Of a DNA stretch of 64,000 bases, positions 9,141 through 18,349 are shown piece after piece. The stretch covers positions 62,001 to 126,000 of the forward strand of contig JAEYYH010000006.1 in NCBI GenBank assembly GCA_023430885.1, given 5' to 3'. The notes beneath the pieces were generated by a model, which was not told the origin of the DNA, searched no databases, and saw only the letters and a program-made list of their open reading frames with translations. The DNA comes from Bacillota bacterium (GTDB lineage Bacteria; Bacillota_I; Bacilli_A; RF39; UBA660). How positions within the stretch are numbered: the first letter of the stretch is position 1; each line of letters opens with the position of its first letter. The position numbers and the translations under genes are program-made.

Positions 9141-9776
9141 ATGAAAATTAAAGAAATTATTGATTTATACGCATATGAAAAAGAATTATATAGTGAAGGG
9201 TATAATTATATTGGTGGAACAGACGAAGCTGGTAGAGGACCGCTATATGGTCCAGTTGTAGCAGCTTGTTGTGTACTTCCAAAAGATTTTGTTTTAGAAG
9301 GTTTAAATGATTCAAAACAGCTATCTGAAAAAAAACGTAATATGTATATAGATTATATAAAAGATAATGCCTTAGCATATGGTATAGGAGTAGTTTCAGC
9401 AGAAGAGATAGATAAAATCAACATATATGAGGCTAGTAGAAAAGCTATGATTCTTGCTATTAATGAAGTAAGAAAAAAATTACAAATTGACTATGTATTA
9501 ACCGATGCTATGCCTTTAAGTATTGATATACCTTCATTACCAATTATTAAAGGTGATGCTAAAAGTATAACGATTGCAGCAGCTAGTGTTATAGCAAAAG
9601 TAACAAGAGATGAAATGTTATACGAAATAGACAAAAAATATCCACAATATGGCTTTGCAAAACATAAAGGTTATCCAACTAAAGCACATATTGAGGCTAT
9701 TAATAAGTATGGACTTATTGATGGATATAGAAAAACATATGGTCCAGTAAAAGAAATATTAGAGAGGAAAATATAA
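9141..9776 (+). CDS. rnhB: Ribonuclease HII
   Basis: Removes ribonucleotides and RNA primers from RNA-DNA hybrids. 211 aa, standard size. The N-terminal YIGGTDEAGRGPLYGP carries the DEG active-site signature (Asp28, Glu29), LTDAMPL supplies the next acidic position, and AAASVIAKVTRD is the usual RNase HII helix. The gene stands behind the leuS terminator and is followed after one base by the 121-aa hypothetical gene, so it heads a three-gene unit ending at 10.7 kb. Confidence 0.95.
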   Translation: MKIKEIIDLYAYEKELYSEGYNYIGGTDEAGRGPLYGPVVAACCVLPKDFVLEGLNDSKQLSEKKRNMYIDYIKDNALAYGIGVVSAEEIDKINIYEASRKAMILAINEVRKKLQIDYVLTDAMPLSIDIPSLPIIKGDAKSITIAAASVIAKVTRDEMLYEIDKKYPQYGFAKHKGYPTKAHIEAINKYGLIDGYRKTYGPVKEILERKI

Positions 9777-9777
9777 T

Positions 9778-10143
9778 ATGAATAATCTAAGTTTTTCAAA
9801 AAATGTTTTTGGTGGTGAAACAAGTACAAAAATAGCAGGAAACCCTGTAAATAGTTACTCACAAGATGGTGGAAGAAGAAGTGTTGATGAAGTAAGACAA
9901 GAGCAATTAAATGCTGATCGTGGTATTCATCCTGATGCTGGAAAAGAGTTTCAAGTAGAACTTAATCAACAAGCATATCAAAATCCAATTAATAATGCAT
10001 CAATGACGGGTGCTTTTGTAACACCTAATAGTCCATCTGGTATGCAAAATAATAATCAAATGCCTGCTCCATCAGATATACAAATGGATGCCACAAGAAA
10101 TAGAATGCAGGCTATGCAAGGATTAAATAGAAGAGGATTCTAA
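9778..10143 (+). CDS. Hypothetical Asn/Gln-rich small protein
   Basis: 121 aa, not recognised. Composition is rich in Asn, Gln, Gly, Met and Ser with almost no hydrophobic stretch; the C-terminal half (MQNNNQM.., NRMQAMQGLNRRGF) looks disordered. No signal peptide or membrane segment. It begins one base after the rnhB stop and its own stop overlaps the next start as TAATG (10141-10145), so it is translated as a coupled member of an operon with rnhB and the MBL-fold hydrolase. Coding status rests on this tight packing. Confidence 0.65.
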   Translation: MNNLSFSKNVFGGETSTKIAGNPVNSYSQDGGRRSVDEVRQEQLNADRGIHPDAGKEFQVELNQQAYQNPINNASMTGAFVTPNSPSGMQNNNQMPAPSDIQMDATRNRMQAMQGLNRRGF

Positions 10144-10673
10144 TGAAAATAGAATTTTTAAAACTTGGATATCTTCAAACAAATTGTTATTTTTTAATTA
10201 AGAATAATAAGGTACTTTTGATTGATCCAGCCGATGAATTTGAAAAGATTAAAAGAAAATTAGAAGGTCTAGATTTAGTAGGTGTTATTGTTACTCATCA
10301 TCACTTTGATCATATAGGTGCTTTAGATGAAGTACTCGAAAACTATCAGGTTAATTTATATGATTTCAGTAATTTGAAAGAAGGAAACAATAAAATAGGT
10401 GATTTTGAGTTTGAGGTTATTTATACACCTGGTCATACTGATGATTCAATAACTATATTTTTTCCAAAAGAAAAAGTAATGTTCGCTGGTGACTTTATAT
10501 TTAAAAATAGCATAGGTAGAACAGATTTACCGAGCGGTAATTATGAAGAAATGCTTAAAAGTATAAGTAAAATAAAGGAATATCCAAATGTTATAATTTA
10601 TCCTGGTCATGATGAAAAAACATCCTTAGAATACGAAAAAAAATATAATGATTTTTTTAATATTACTAAATAA
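10143..10673 (+). CDS. Metallo-beta-lactamase-fold hydrolase (glyoxalase II-like, YqgX type)
   Basis: 176 aa; a short glyoxalase II-like member of the MBL superfamily. The metal-binding THHHFDHIGAL, then YTPGHTDDSI, FAGDFIF (bridging Asp) and YPGHDEKT give the full di-metal ligand set of a thioester or related hydrolase. It lacks the C-terminal substrate domain of true glyoxalase II, so the physiological substrate is uncertain. Start ATG 10143 overlaps the previous stop. The operon terminator follows. Confidence 0.88.
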   Translation: MKIEFLKLGYLQTNCYFLIKNNKVLLIDPADEFEKIKRKLEGLDLVGVIVTHHHFDHIGALDEVLENYQVNLYDFSNLKEGNNKIGDFEFEVIYTPGHTDDSITIFFPKEKVMFAGDFIFKNSIGRTDLPSGNYEEMLKSISKIKEYPNVIIYPGHDEKTSLEYEKKYNDFFNITK

Positions 10674-10675
10674 AT

Positions 10676-10700
10676 AAAGGTTATAATAACCTTTTTATTT
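10676..10700 (+). terminator. Terminator of the rnhB unit
   Basis: 8-bp stem AAAGGTTA (10676-10683) / TAACCTTT (10687-10694) with a 3-nt loop, then TTATTTT. Confidence 0.8.
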
Positions 10701-10737
10701 TGGCTATTAAATGATATAATATAAAGCAGGTGATTTT

Positions 10738-12540
10738 ATGAAACAATCAAATATTAGAAACTTCTCGATTATTGCGCATATTGATCATGGAAAAAGTACT
10801 ATTGCTGATAGAATACTTGAAATAACTGGTGCAATTGATAAAAGAGAAATGCAAGAACAATTATTAGATAGTATGGAGCTTGAACGTGAAAGAGGTATTA
10901 CAATTAAACTTAATACTGTTCAGTTACATTATGATTATAAAGGTGAAGAATATACTTTACATTTAATTGATACTCCTGGGCATGTTGATTTTACTTATGA
11001 AGTATCAAGGTCTTTAGCAGCTTGTGAAGGGGCTATTTTAGTCGTGGATGCTGCTCAAGGGATTGAAGCACAAACTTTAGCAAATTTATATCTTGCATTA
11101 GAGCATGATTTAACTATAATTCCAGTAATAAATAAAATTGATTTACCAAATGCTAATCCAGAAAAAGTTAAACAAGAACTTATGGATACATTAGGTTTTA
11201 AAGAAGATGAAATAGTTCTTACAAGTGCTAAAAATGGTATTGGAATAAAAGAATTAGTAGAGACAGTAATAGATAAAGTTCCTGCTCCAAAAGGCGATAG
11301 AAATGCTAAATTACAAGCTTTAATATTTGATAGTTTTTATGATCCATATAGAGGCATTGTTGCTTTAGTTAGAGTGGTAAATGGTACACTTAAAATAGGT
11401 AATAATATTAAAATGATGGCTACTGGTGCTACATATGATGTAGTAGATTTATTAGTTCATACACCAAAAGAGAAAAAGGTTAAAGAATTAGTGGCTGGCG
11501 AAGTAGGTATTATTGTCGCAAATATAAGAAACATTGAAGATGTTAAAGTAGGAGATACAATAACATTATTGGAAAATCCCTCTAATGATATACTACCTGG
11601 ATATAAACCAATGAAACCAATGGTTTTCTGCGGGTTATATCCACTTGAGTCTAGTAAATATCCAGAACTTAGAGAAGCTCTTGAAAAGTTAAAATTAAAT
11701 GACGCGTCTTTAGAATTTCAACCGGAGACATCAAAAGCATTAGGTTTTGGCTTTAGATGTGGTTTCTTGGGATTATTACATATGGAAATAATTGAGGAAA
11801 GAATAGAAAGAGAATTTAATATAGATTTGATAGCTACTAGTCCATCAGTTATATATGAAGTGTATCTTACTGATGGTACAATGATTACTGTGGATAGTCC
11901 AGTAAAACTTCCTGATAGACAAAGAATAGATCATATTGAAGAACCATATATCAGAACTAATATATTTGCACCAAGTTCATATATTGGATCTATTATGGAA
12001 TTATGTCAAAATAAAAGAGGTAATTATATTTCAATAGAGTATTTAGATGCCACTAGAGTGGATATTCACTATGAAATACCTCTTTCTGAGATTGTATATG
12101 ATTTCTTTGATAAACTTAAATCAACTACTAAAGGCTATGCTTCATTTGACTATGAATTAATAGGATACAAGAAGAGTGATTTAGTTAAAATGGATATTCT
12201 ATTAAATGGTGAAGTAGTCGATGCCTTAAGTGTTATCGTTCATAAAGATTTTGCATATGGTCGTGGTAAAGCAATTGTTGAAAATTTAAGAAAATTAATA
12301 CCAAGACAACAGTTTGAAGTTCCTATTCAAGCTTGTATTGGTAATAAAGCTATAGCTAGAGCAGATATAAAAGCAGTAAGAAAAAATGTACTTGCCAAAT
12401 GTTATGGTGGCGATGTTTCACGTAAAAGAAAACTTCTTGAAAAACAAAAAGAGGGTAAGAAACGTATGAAAATGGTTGGTAATGTTGAAATACCACAAGA
12501 AGCCTTCTTATCAGTTCTTTCTATGGATAGTGATGAATAA
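10738..12540 (+). CDS. lepA: Elongation factor 4 (back-translocating GTPase LepA)
   Basis: Ribosomal translation GTPase. 600 aa, the standard length. N-terminal G domain with AHIDHGKST (P-loop), [20 protein letters not shown] and a SAKNG motif, followed by EF-G-like domains II, III and V ([13 protein letters not shown] is a hallmark) and the LepA-specific C-terminal domain with [28 protein letters not shown] and AKCYGGD. AGCAGGTGATTTTATG gives the start. The stop overlaps the next gene's start (TAATGG). Confidence 0.97.
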   Translation: MKQSNIRNFSIIAHIDHGKSTIADRILEITGAIDKREMQEQLLDSMELERERGITIKLNTVQLHYDYKGEEYTLHLIDTPGHVDFTYEVSRSLAACEGAILVVDAAQGIEAQTLANLYLALEHDLTIIPVINKIDLPNANPEKVKQELMDTLGFKEDEIVLTSAKNGIGIKELVETVIDKVPAPKGDRNAKLQALIFDSFYDPYRGIVALVRVVNGTLKIGNNIKMMATGATYDVVDLLVHTPKEKKVKELVAGEVGIIVANIRNIEDVKVGDTITLLENPSNDILPGYKPMKPMVFCGLYPLESSKYPELREALEKLKLNDASLEFQPETSKALGFGFRCGFLGLLHMEIIEERIEREFNIDLIATSPSVIYEVYLTDGTMITVDSPVKLPDRQRIDHIEEPYIRTNIFAPSSYIGSIMELCQNKRGNYISIEYLDATRVDIHYEIPLSEIVYDFFDKLKSTTKGYASFDYELIGYKKSDLVKMDILLNGEVVDALSVIVHKDFAYGRGKAIVENLRKLIPRQQFEVPIQACIGNKAIARADIKAVRKNVLAKCYGGDVSRKRKLLEKQKEGKKRMKMVGNVEIPQEAFLSVLSMDSDE

Positions 12541-13166
12541 TGGACATTAATCAAAAAATTGAAATTTATGAAGATATAAAAAAGCAATTGTTAGAGTCTT
12601 TACCATATGAGATGGATGAAGAGCACAGAAAAGAAGAACGAGTTATAAAATCAATAGCGGCTTTTAAAGCAACTAATTATAGTGGTACAAATAAAGAGTT
12701 AGCTGATATAACAGGTATATCAAAATCAAGTATACAAAGATACTTAACTGATCAAAAATTAGTCGAATCGTTAACGGATGCAGAAACATATACTATTATT
12801 ACAGAAGCTCTTTTAAAAAATAAACAAGAAGGAAAAGTAAGGGGCGGAATCAATTCTGCTAAAAATAGTGTTGCTATTAAAGATAAAGCAGGTAAATTTA
12901 TTTGCAGAATACCATACGAAGGTCCAATTGATAAAGAAGAACAAAAGAAATTTGATGTAGTATATTTAACAGGTATGTATCTATTTAAGGATATATCTAT
13001 AGGAAAGCTAGCTAGCCAAACAGGTTTATCTAGAGATTATATATATGATTGTTTAACAAGTAATTTAATTAGTGCCTTATTTGGTGAAAAAATAGAAAAC
13101 TTATTAAGACAAAAACTTAATTCTAATTACCCAACAAGTATGATTAAAAAAATAAAAGAGAGATAA
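12540..13166 (+). CDS. Probable DNA-binding protein with two SpoIIID-like HTH segments
   Basis: 208 aa, no confident family name. Two helix-turn-helix-like segments are visible: about 58-78 (TNKELADITGISKSSIQRYL) and about 156-176 (ISIGKLASQTGLSRDYIYDCL). After the first comes a helix ending in RGGINSAKN, recalling the layout of the sporulation regulator SpoIIID (SKSTVHKDL then LRGGEATK). It may be a duplicated SpoIIID-like regulator, but this is inference from pattern only. Its start overlaps the lepA stop by one base, so it is translationally coupled to lepA. It ends at a bidirectional terminator. Confidence 0.7.
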   Translation: MDINQKIEIYEDIKKQLLESLPYEMDEEHRKEERVIKSIAAFKATNYSGTNKELADITGISKSSIQRYLTDQKLVESLTDAETYTIITEALLKNKQEGKVRGGINSAKNSVAIKDKAGKFICRIPYEGPIDKEEQKKFDVVYLTGMYLFKDISIGKLASQTGLSRDYIYDCLTSNLISALFGEKIENLLRQKLNSNYPTSMIKKIKER

Positions 13167-13178
13167 AATCTCTCTTTT
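13154..13178. terminator. Bidirectional terminator between convergent genes
   Basis: 10-bp perfect stem AAAAGAGAGA (13154-13163) / TCTCTCTTTT (13169-13178), loop TAAAA. A/T flanks give a U tail in both directions; it serves the HTH gene (+) and the membrane gene (-). Confidence 0.85.
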
Positions 13179-13533
13179 AAAATACTATTCCCCATATATT
13201 TAACCAAGCATTTGGAAATATAAAGAATGAACCAGCAAATAGTATAATAATAAGTAAAGTTATCAATATACATAATTTTACTTTCTTATTTTTTGCTTTC
13301 TTTTTATCTAACTTATATAGCAAGTAATTGAAAAATACAATTAATAGAGCAGTAGCAATTAGTATTATAAAACCAATTATTCTTTCAATTATTGAAGGTT
13401 GTACAAATAAACCAAATATAAATAAAGAAGACAGCATAACTGGATAACTTGCAATTATACTAAGAACTACGTTCAAAATAACAATTTTATATACTTCAAC
13501 TTGTTCAAAATATTTAATAATTAAATTTTTCAT
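13177..13533 (-). CDS. Small four-helix membrane protein of unknown function
   Basis: 118 aa when started at the ATG whose first base is 13533, which has AGGAGG eight bases upstream on the minus strand; a longer ORF from 13566 lacks such a signal. Four hydrophobic segments (about 15-35, 40-52, 58-80 and 90-112) separated by a basic KKKAKNKKVK loop indicate an integral membrane protein. No motif gives a function. It is a lone gene on the opposite strand to its neighbours. Confidence 0.7.
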   Translation of the reverse strand: MKNLIIKYFEQVEVYKIVILNVVLSIIASYPVMLSSLFIFGLFVQPSIIERIIGFIILIATALLIVFFNYLLYKLDKKKAKNKKVKLCILITLLIIILFAGSFFIFPNAWLNIWGIVF

Positions 13534-13600
13534 AAGTCCTCCTACATTTATATTATAGCATATCAAACTAAGACATGGTATAATAAAGATGGTGATAAAA

Positions 13601-13984
13601 ATGGAAAAAGAAAAAGAATGGTTAGACTTAAAACTATGTGATTGGGGAAGATCCCAAATATCAGATAAGGATGAACTAAAAAAAGCAAGAGCCTTAATGA
13701 AATCTTTTTATATTACAATTTTGCTTCCACTTTATGTCCCAGTACAAAATCGTAAAAATTGGCATTTTTCAGTACCTGATTCAGAATTAACTTGTCGTAT
13801 TTTCTACGAAGATATAAAAGAATATCATAAGAAAAATAATGGTGTATCTTCTATAAGAGAATTGCTAGAACAGGTAAGCAAATATAATGTTGCAATGACT
13901 CCAGAAAAAATAGAAAAAACAGTTAATTTAATAGATAAGAAAAAAATTGAAAAAGATGAAGATTTATTTGGAGTTAGAAGATGA
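13601..13984 (+). CDS. Hypothetical protein upstream of hemW
   Basis: 127 aa, not recognised. Start chosen at ATG 13601 because GGTGAT lies just upstream (13591-13596) and a TATAAT (13579-13584) sits immediately before; the in-frame ATG at 13589 would fall inside the core promoter/SD. Soluble, charged, with WGRSQISDKDELKKARALM and a C-terminal helix ending KKKIEKDEDLFGVRR. The stop overlaps the hemW start by four bases (ATGA), so the two are coupled. Confidence 0.7.
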   Translation: MEKEKEWLDLKLCDWGRSQISDKDELKKARALMKSFYITILLPLYVPVQNRKNWHFSVPDSELTCRIFYEDIKEYHKKNNGVSSIRELLEQVSKYNVAMTPEKIEKTVNLIDKKKIEKDEDLFGVRR

Positions 13985-15075
13985 AGAATGCTTATATACA
14001 TATTCCATTTTGTAAAACAATATGTACATACTGTGATTTCTGTAAGATGTATTATAATGCAAAATGGGCAAGTGTATATTTAGATTCTTTAGAAAAAGAA
14101 ATAGATTCTAAATACAAAAATGAAACATTAAGTACTATCTATATTGGTGGTGGTACACCAAATAGTTTATCTAATGAAGAATTAGAAAGATTATTTAATA
14201 TATTAGATAGACTTAATAAAGATAAATCTTATGAATATACTATTGAATGTAATATAGAATTATTAACTTTAGAGCAAATACTTCTTATGAAAAGATATGG
14301 TATTAATAGGGTTAGTATTGGAGTTCAAACATTTAATCAAAAATATTTAGAATTTTTAAATCGTCATCATACTAGTAGTATGGTTAAAGAGAAAATAGAT
14401 TTATTAAAAAAATATGATATTAATAATATAAATGTTGATTTAATATATGCAATACCAGGTGAAACTTTAGAGCAGTTATCAGAAGATATAGAAATTATTA
14501 AAACTCTTGATATACCTCATATATCAACGTATTCGCTTATTATAGAAGCTAATACTGTGTTATCTAAACTTCATATTAAAAATATAAGTGAAGATTTAGA
14601 TTATGATATGTATAATTTAATAATTGAGAGATTAAATAATTATAATCATTATGAGACTAGTAATTTTTCTAAAGAAGGCTATGAATCAAAACATAATTTA
14701 ACATATTGGAATAATGAACATTATTATGGTTTTGGTTTAGGAGCAAGTGGATATATAGACAATGTAAGATATGAAAATACTAGGAGTCTTAATCATTATT
14801 TAGAAGGCAAATATGTATTAGAAGAATCTACATTAACAAAAAATGAAGTAATAGAAAATGAGTTTATTTTAGGATTTAGAAAATTAGAAGGTATAAATAT
14901 AAATAGATTTAAAGAAAAATACAACATAGATATTTTAAATATAGATGTTGTATTAGAATTATTAGAAAAGGGTAAATTGATTAATGATGGAAGTAATATA
15001 AAGATTGATAATAATTATGTATATACAGCCAATGATATTTTAATTAATTTTTTAGGTATAGATTATGAAAAGTGA
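13981..15075 (+). CDS. hemW: Radical SAM protein HemW (heme chaperone, formerly CPO-III-like)
   Basis: 364 aa. Radical SAM cluster CxxxCxxC at Cys11, Cys15 and Cys18 (HIPFCKTICTYCDF), the SAM-binding GGGTP in YIGGGTPNSLS, and GVQTFNQKYLEFLNRHH and YAIPGET typical of the HemN/HemW group. It has the HemW-type C-terminal domain (FGLGASGYID, NRFKEKY). HemW proteins act in heme trafficking and not as coproporphyrinogen oxidase; no other heme gene is in the window. The start overlaps the preceding stop and the end overlaps the next gene by 11 bases. Confidence 0.92.
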   Translation: MKNAYIHIPFCKTICTYCDFCKMYYNAKWASVYLDSLEKEIDSKYKNETLSTIYIGGGTPNSLSNEELERLFNILDRLNKDKSYEYTIECNIELLTLEQILLMKRYGINRVSIGVQTFNQKYLEFLNRHHTSSMVKEKIDLLKKYDINNINVDLIYAIPGETLEQLSEDIEIIKTLDIPHISTYSLIIEANTVLSKLHIKNISEDLDYDMYNLIIERLNNYNHYETSNFSKEGYESKHNLTYWNNEHYYGFGLGASGYIDNVRYENTRSLNHYLEGKYVLEESTLTKNEVIENEFILGFRKLEGININRFKEKYNIDILNIDVVLELLEKGKLINDGSNIKIDNNYVYTANDILINFLGIDYEK

Positions 15076-15643
15076 TGTTTTTAATAAAGAACTAAGTTAT
15101 ATAAAAAGTGATAGATTGAGAGAAAGTGTGAAAGTATTATTAGATATGCTTCCAGATTATTTTTATGAGATAGCAGCTTCATCAACAGGTAAGTATCATC
15201 CAGCATTTTCACTAGGTGATGGCGGACTTGTTAGACATACAAAAGTAGCTGTAAGAATAGCTCATGAATTATTCAATGATGCTTCTTTATTCACATCATA
15301 TACTGATGATGAAAAAGATTTACTTATTATGTCTCTTCTTCTTCATGATGGTTTAAAAGAAGGATTAGTAAAAGAAAAATATGTTAGATTTGATCATCCG
15401 TTACTAATGGCAGATTTTATTAAAGAAAATGCCAGTAAAACAAAAATAACTGATAAAGAAGTGCAAATTATGGCAACAAGTATAGCAAGTCATATGGGAC
15501 CTTGGAATACTAATGAACCATATTCAAGCGTTGTTTTACCACTTCCAAAAAACAAATATGAACAATTTATTCATATGTGTGATTATTTATCAAGTCGTAA
15601 ATTTTTGGATGTAAAATTTGATGGAAATAATATAAGTGAATAG
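15065..15643 (+). CDS. HD-domain phosphohydrolase
   Basis: 192 aa. The HD fold is recognised by GGLVRHTKVAVRIAHELF (first His), LLLHDGLKEG (the HD pair), a DHPLLMADFI histidine and IASHMGPW, together the usual metal ligands. Such proteins hydrolyse phosphate esters or nucleotides; substrate not determinable. Starts within the 3' end of hemW (11-base overlap), so translationally coupled. C-terminal CDYLSSRKFLD is common to the YqeK-like/HD family. Confidence 0.85.
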   Translation: MKSDVFNKELSYIKSDRLRESVKVLLDMLPDYFYEIAASSTGKYHPAFSLGDGGLVRHTKVAVRIAHELFNDASLFTSYTDDEKDLLIMSLLLHDGLKEGLVKEKYVRFDHPLLMADFIKENASKTKITDKEVQIMATSIASHMGPWNTNEPYSSVVLPLPKNKYEQFIHMCDYLSSRKFLDVKFDGNNISE

Positions 15644-15666
15644 GTCTTAGGACCTATTTTTATTTG
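15639..15666 (+). terminator. Terminator of the hemW unit
   Basis: 8-bp stem AATAGGTC (15639-15646) / GACCTATT (15651-15658), loop TTAG, then TTTATTT. Overlaps the HD gene's stop codon. Confidence 0.85.
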
Positions 15667-15715
15667 ACTATTAATAATAGACATTATATAATAAAACTAT
15701 TTAGGTGGTATTAGT

Positions 15716-16603
15716 ATGAATAAGAGAGAATATTTTTATAAATTAAAGGATTTACTTGAACAATATCTTTACGTATTTGAAGTTTCTTTAGAATCTTCAG
15801 CAGAATATTATTCACTTTTCTTTAGAAATTTATTGACTATGAATGATAAAGAAATGTGTAATACTTTAACTAGTGAATATAAAGAATATTTACGTAACTT
15901 ACAAAGTGAAATACAAATATATAATTTTGCTTTAAAAAAGTTAAATAAGATTGATACTAGTGATATGTATTATGTTTTTGAAAAACTTGATGCTGATTAT
16001 GAAAATAGATATCAGTATATAAATGATGTATTTGAAAACTTCCTAACAGCTTTAAATTTAGAATTTAAAGATAGATTTTATTTACCAAGGAAAAAATTTA
16101 GTATACTTGATGATAAAAAAATTAATCTATATAAAGAGTATTTAAAAGGATTTAATTTAGATAGTTTAAAAGATTACATGACTGAAGAAAAAATATACTC
16201 AAGTTCTTCTTTTGATGAAGCAATAAAAAAATCCAAAATATATAACGTAGATGCTGATGATTATATTGATATTTTTGCAGTACTTATTAAAGAAGATGAA
16301 CAGGGTAATTTATTAACTATACCAGTATTACCAACTATTACCAGTGATAAAAGTTTTTTAATAAATATTCATGAACTTACACATAATGCTCTATTAACTA
16401 GAAATGATATTAATCGCAATGATAAATTAGTTTATGAAGAAGATTTAGCATTATTCTATGAGTTATTGTACAAATCTAGAAACCCTTTTGTAAAGACAAA
16501 TATACATACTAGTGGGTTAAGTAAAAGATTACTTAGCGAATATAAAAATGAGCCATTTTTAGAACAAGTGGAAAAAGTAAAATACTATAGCGAGAAAAAA
16601 TAA
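15716..16603 (+). CDS. Putative zincin-type metallopeptidase (HELTH motif), family not recognised
   Basis: 295 aa. No named family recognised, but NIHELTHNALL contains a textbook HExxH zinc motif near residue 222, followed about 25 residues later by YEEDLALFYELL, which offers the third, glutamate ligand of a gluzincin. The upstream 200 residues are helical and charged, similar in layout to M3-type peptidases, yet the protein is about half the size of oligoendopeptidase F. No signal peptide: cytoplasmic. SD AGGTGG precedes ATG 15716. It is a single-gene unit bounded by terminators. The function is inferred from the motif only. Confidence 0.7.
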   Translation: MNKREYFYKLKDLLEQYLYVFEVSLESSAEYYSLFFRNLLTMNDKEMCNTLTSEYKEYLRNLQSEIQIYNFALKKLNKIDTSDMYYVFEKLDADYENRYQYINDVFENFLTALNLEFKDRFYLPRKKFSILDDKKINLYKEYLKGFNLDSLKDYMTEEKIYSSSSFDEAIKKSKIYNVDADDYIDIFAVLIKEDEQGNLLTIPVLPTITSDKSFLINIHELTHNALLTRNDINRNDKLVYEEDLALFYELLYKSRNPFVKTNIHTSGLSKRLLSEYKNEPFLEQVEKVKYYSEKK

Positions 16604-16630
16604 CAGACTAATTTTAGTCTGTCTTTTTTT
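16603..16630 (+). terminator. Terminator after the HELTH protein gene
   Basis: 8-bp stem ACAGACTA (16603-16610) / TAGTCTGT (16615-16622), loop ATTT, followed by CTTTTTTT. Confidence 0.88.
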
Positions 16631-16689
16631 GTAAACTATCTTGATTATTAAATCATTATTAACTATAATGAAGATAGGGAGGTTAGACA

Positions 16690-17850
16690 ATGTTAATAAA
16701 CGGAAAAGAATATAAGATAAATAGGGAAAATAGTGTGATAAGAGACTGGGATAAAGTATACTGTAATCTACTTAAGAAGATACTTAAACAGGGCGAATTA
16801 TTTGAAAATAGAACAGGTATTGATACTCTTAGTATCGAAGGAGTTAACTTTAAACTAGATATTGGAAAAGATTTTCCAATACTTGAATCAAAGAAAGTAA
16901 ATATAAAAAATGCCTTATCGGAATTATTATGGATATATCAGGCACAAACTAACGAAGTACAGTGGCTTAGAGATCGTGGAAACAATATTTGGAATGAATG
17001 GGAAGTTAGGCCAGACGGCTACTGGTATGCTACACAAAATGTACCTGATGGTAAGGGTGGCTACGAAAAGAAGCAGATATCGAAATATTTTGGGCCTGAA
17101 TATGTAGGGACAATTGGTACTGCTTATGGTTTTATTAATGCTACATTTAAAAGACCACAATATGTTCTTAAACAGTTAAAAGAAAACCCACATGATAGAA
17201 GAATGAATATTGTTTTATGGCAAGATCAGTATTTAGATACGGCTGTTTTACCATCATGTGTATGGAGTAGTGAGTGGAAAGTAAATGGTGGTAAGTTACA
17301 TGCTTATGTTCATCAAAGAAGTGCAGATACACCTTTAGGACTACCTTTTAATGTAAGTCAGTATGCTATTCTTCAAGCTATGTTTGCCAAAGTATCAGGT
17401 TTAGAAGTTGGTAATCTAAACTGGAGTATTATGGATGCCCATATATATGTTAATCAAATTGAAGGAATTAAACTTCAACTTGAAAGATTTAATCGTATGA
17501 AATCATGGGAGAAAATTATCCAAAAAGAAACTGATGAACAGTTACAAGCTAGATATGATGATTTAAAAACTAAAGAAGCAGAAATAACTGTTAAAATGAA
17601 TAGTGCAATAAATCCAGATAAGTATAAAGAAGTACTTAGAAAAGTAAGTGAAGAAATAAAAATATTTGAACTTATGGTAACAAAAGAAAAGGCGATTTTA
17701 GAACTTGCTGATAAAGATGATTTCTTTAGCTTTAATAATAATGTTAATAATGATGAACAATATTTAAAGGAAAACATGACTGGTAATGAAGATATTAAAA
17801 TTAAAAAATATTCTTCTGCACCATTTATAAAAATGCCAATCGCGCAGTAA
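16690..17850 (+). CDS. thyA: Thymidylate synthase with an unusual C-terminal coiled-coil insertion
   Basis: Makes dTMP from dUMP with methylene-tetrahydrofolate. Catalytic Cys190 lies in PSCVWSSEW; QRSADTPLGLPFNVSQYA and DAHIY (249-253) are the dUMP-binding signatures; NRTGIDT carries the phosphate-binding Arg; the C-terminus ends PIAQ. At 386 aa it is much longer than the usual 264-316. Between DAHIYVNQ and the final KYSSAPFIKMPIAQ there are about 110 residues where about 45-50 are normal, largely a Lys/Glu-rich coiled coil (about 270-345). A second, smaller insertion is near residues 105-140. AGGGAGG precedes the ATG. First gene of thyA-dfrA-tmk. Confidence 0.92.
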   Translation: MLINGKEYKINRENSVIRDWDKVYCNLLKKILKQGELFENRTGIDTLSIEGVNFKLDIGKDFPILESKKVNIKNALSELLWIYQAQTNEVQWLRDRGNNIWNEWEVRPDGYWYATQNVPDGKGGYEKKQISKYFGPEYVGTIGTAYGFINATFKRPQYVLKQLKENPHDRRMNIVLWQDQYLDTAVLPSCVWSSEWKVNGGKLHAYVHQRSADTPLGLPFNVSQYAILQAMFAKVSGLEVGNLNWSIMDAHIYVNQIEGIKLQLERFNRMKSWEKIIQKETDEQLQARYDDLKTKEAEITVKMNSAINPDKYKEVLRKVSEEIKIFELMVTKEKAILELADKDDFFSFNNNVNNDEQYLKENMTGNEDIKIKKYSSAPFIKMPIAQ

Positions 17851-17859
17851 GGAGAAAAT

Positions 17860-18348
17860 ATGGATAATTTAGTTTTAATTGCAGCTATAGGTAAAAATAA
17901 TGAACTCGGAAAAGATAACAAACTTATCTGGTATTTACCAAATGATTTAAAGTTTTTTAAAGAAAATACTATGGGTAGTCCAATCGTAATGGGATATAAT
18001 ACTTTTAAGTCATTACCAAGATTACTTCCTGGAAGAAAACATATAGTTCTTACTCATAGAGAAATAGAATTTCCAGAAGGTGTAGATGTATTTCATGAAA
18101 AAGAAGCTTTACTTCAGTCTTTAAATAATTATGATGGTAATGTGTTTATAATAGGGGGAGCTTCTATTTATAAACAGTTTATTGATGACGCTGATAAATT
18201 AATTTTAACGGAAGTTGACAAAGAAGAAAAAACAGCCGATGTATTTTTTCCAAAGTTTAATAAAGAAGATTATACAGTAGCTTTAATAAATGAAAATGAA
18301 GATAATGGTATTAAATATAAACACCTAGAATACAAGAGGAAAAAGTAA
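17860..18348 (+). CDS. dfrA: Dihydrofolate reductase
   Basis: Regenerates tetrahydrofolate after thymidylate synthesis, NADPH-dependent. 162 aa, normal chromosomal size. Features: LIAAIGKNNELGKDNKLIWYLPNDLKFFKENT (substrate pocket with Asp in LPNDLKFF), MGYNTFKSLPRLLPGR (cofactor loop), IVLTHRE, and FIIGGASIYKQF. An AAGGAGAA SD overlaps the thyA stop, and tmk follows after one base, so the gene is in the middle of the dTMP operon. Confidence 0.95.
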   Translation: MDNLVLIAAIGKNNELGKDNKLIWYLPNDLKFFKENTMGSPIVMGYNTFKSLPRLLPGRKHIVLTHREIEFPEGVDVFHEKEALLQSLNNYDGNVFIIGGASIYKQFIDDADKLILTEVDKEEKTADVFFPKFNKEDYTVALINENEDNGIKYKHLEYKRKK

Positions 18349-18349
18349 T

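Noticed and set aside
9157..9378. 73-aa minus-strand ORF opposite rnhB
   Set aside because: Antisense shadow of a conserved enzyme gene; His/Leu/Tyr-rich and without SD.
17475..17921. 148-aa ORF on the minus strand opposite the thyA 3' end
   Set aside because: Antisense of the thyA coiled-coil region; Ser/Leu-rich composition is the mirror of the Lys/Glu codons, and no SD is seen.
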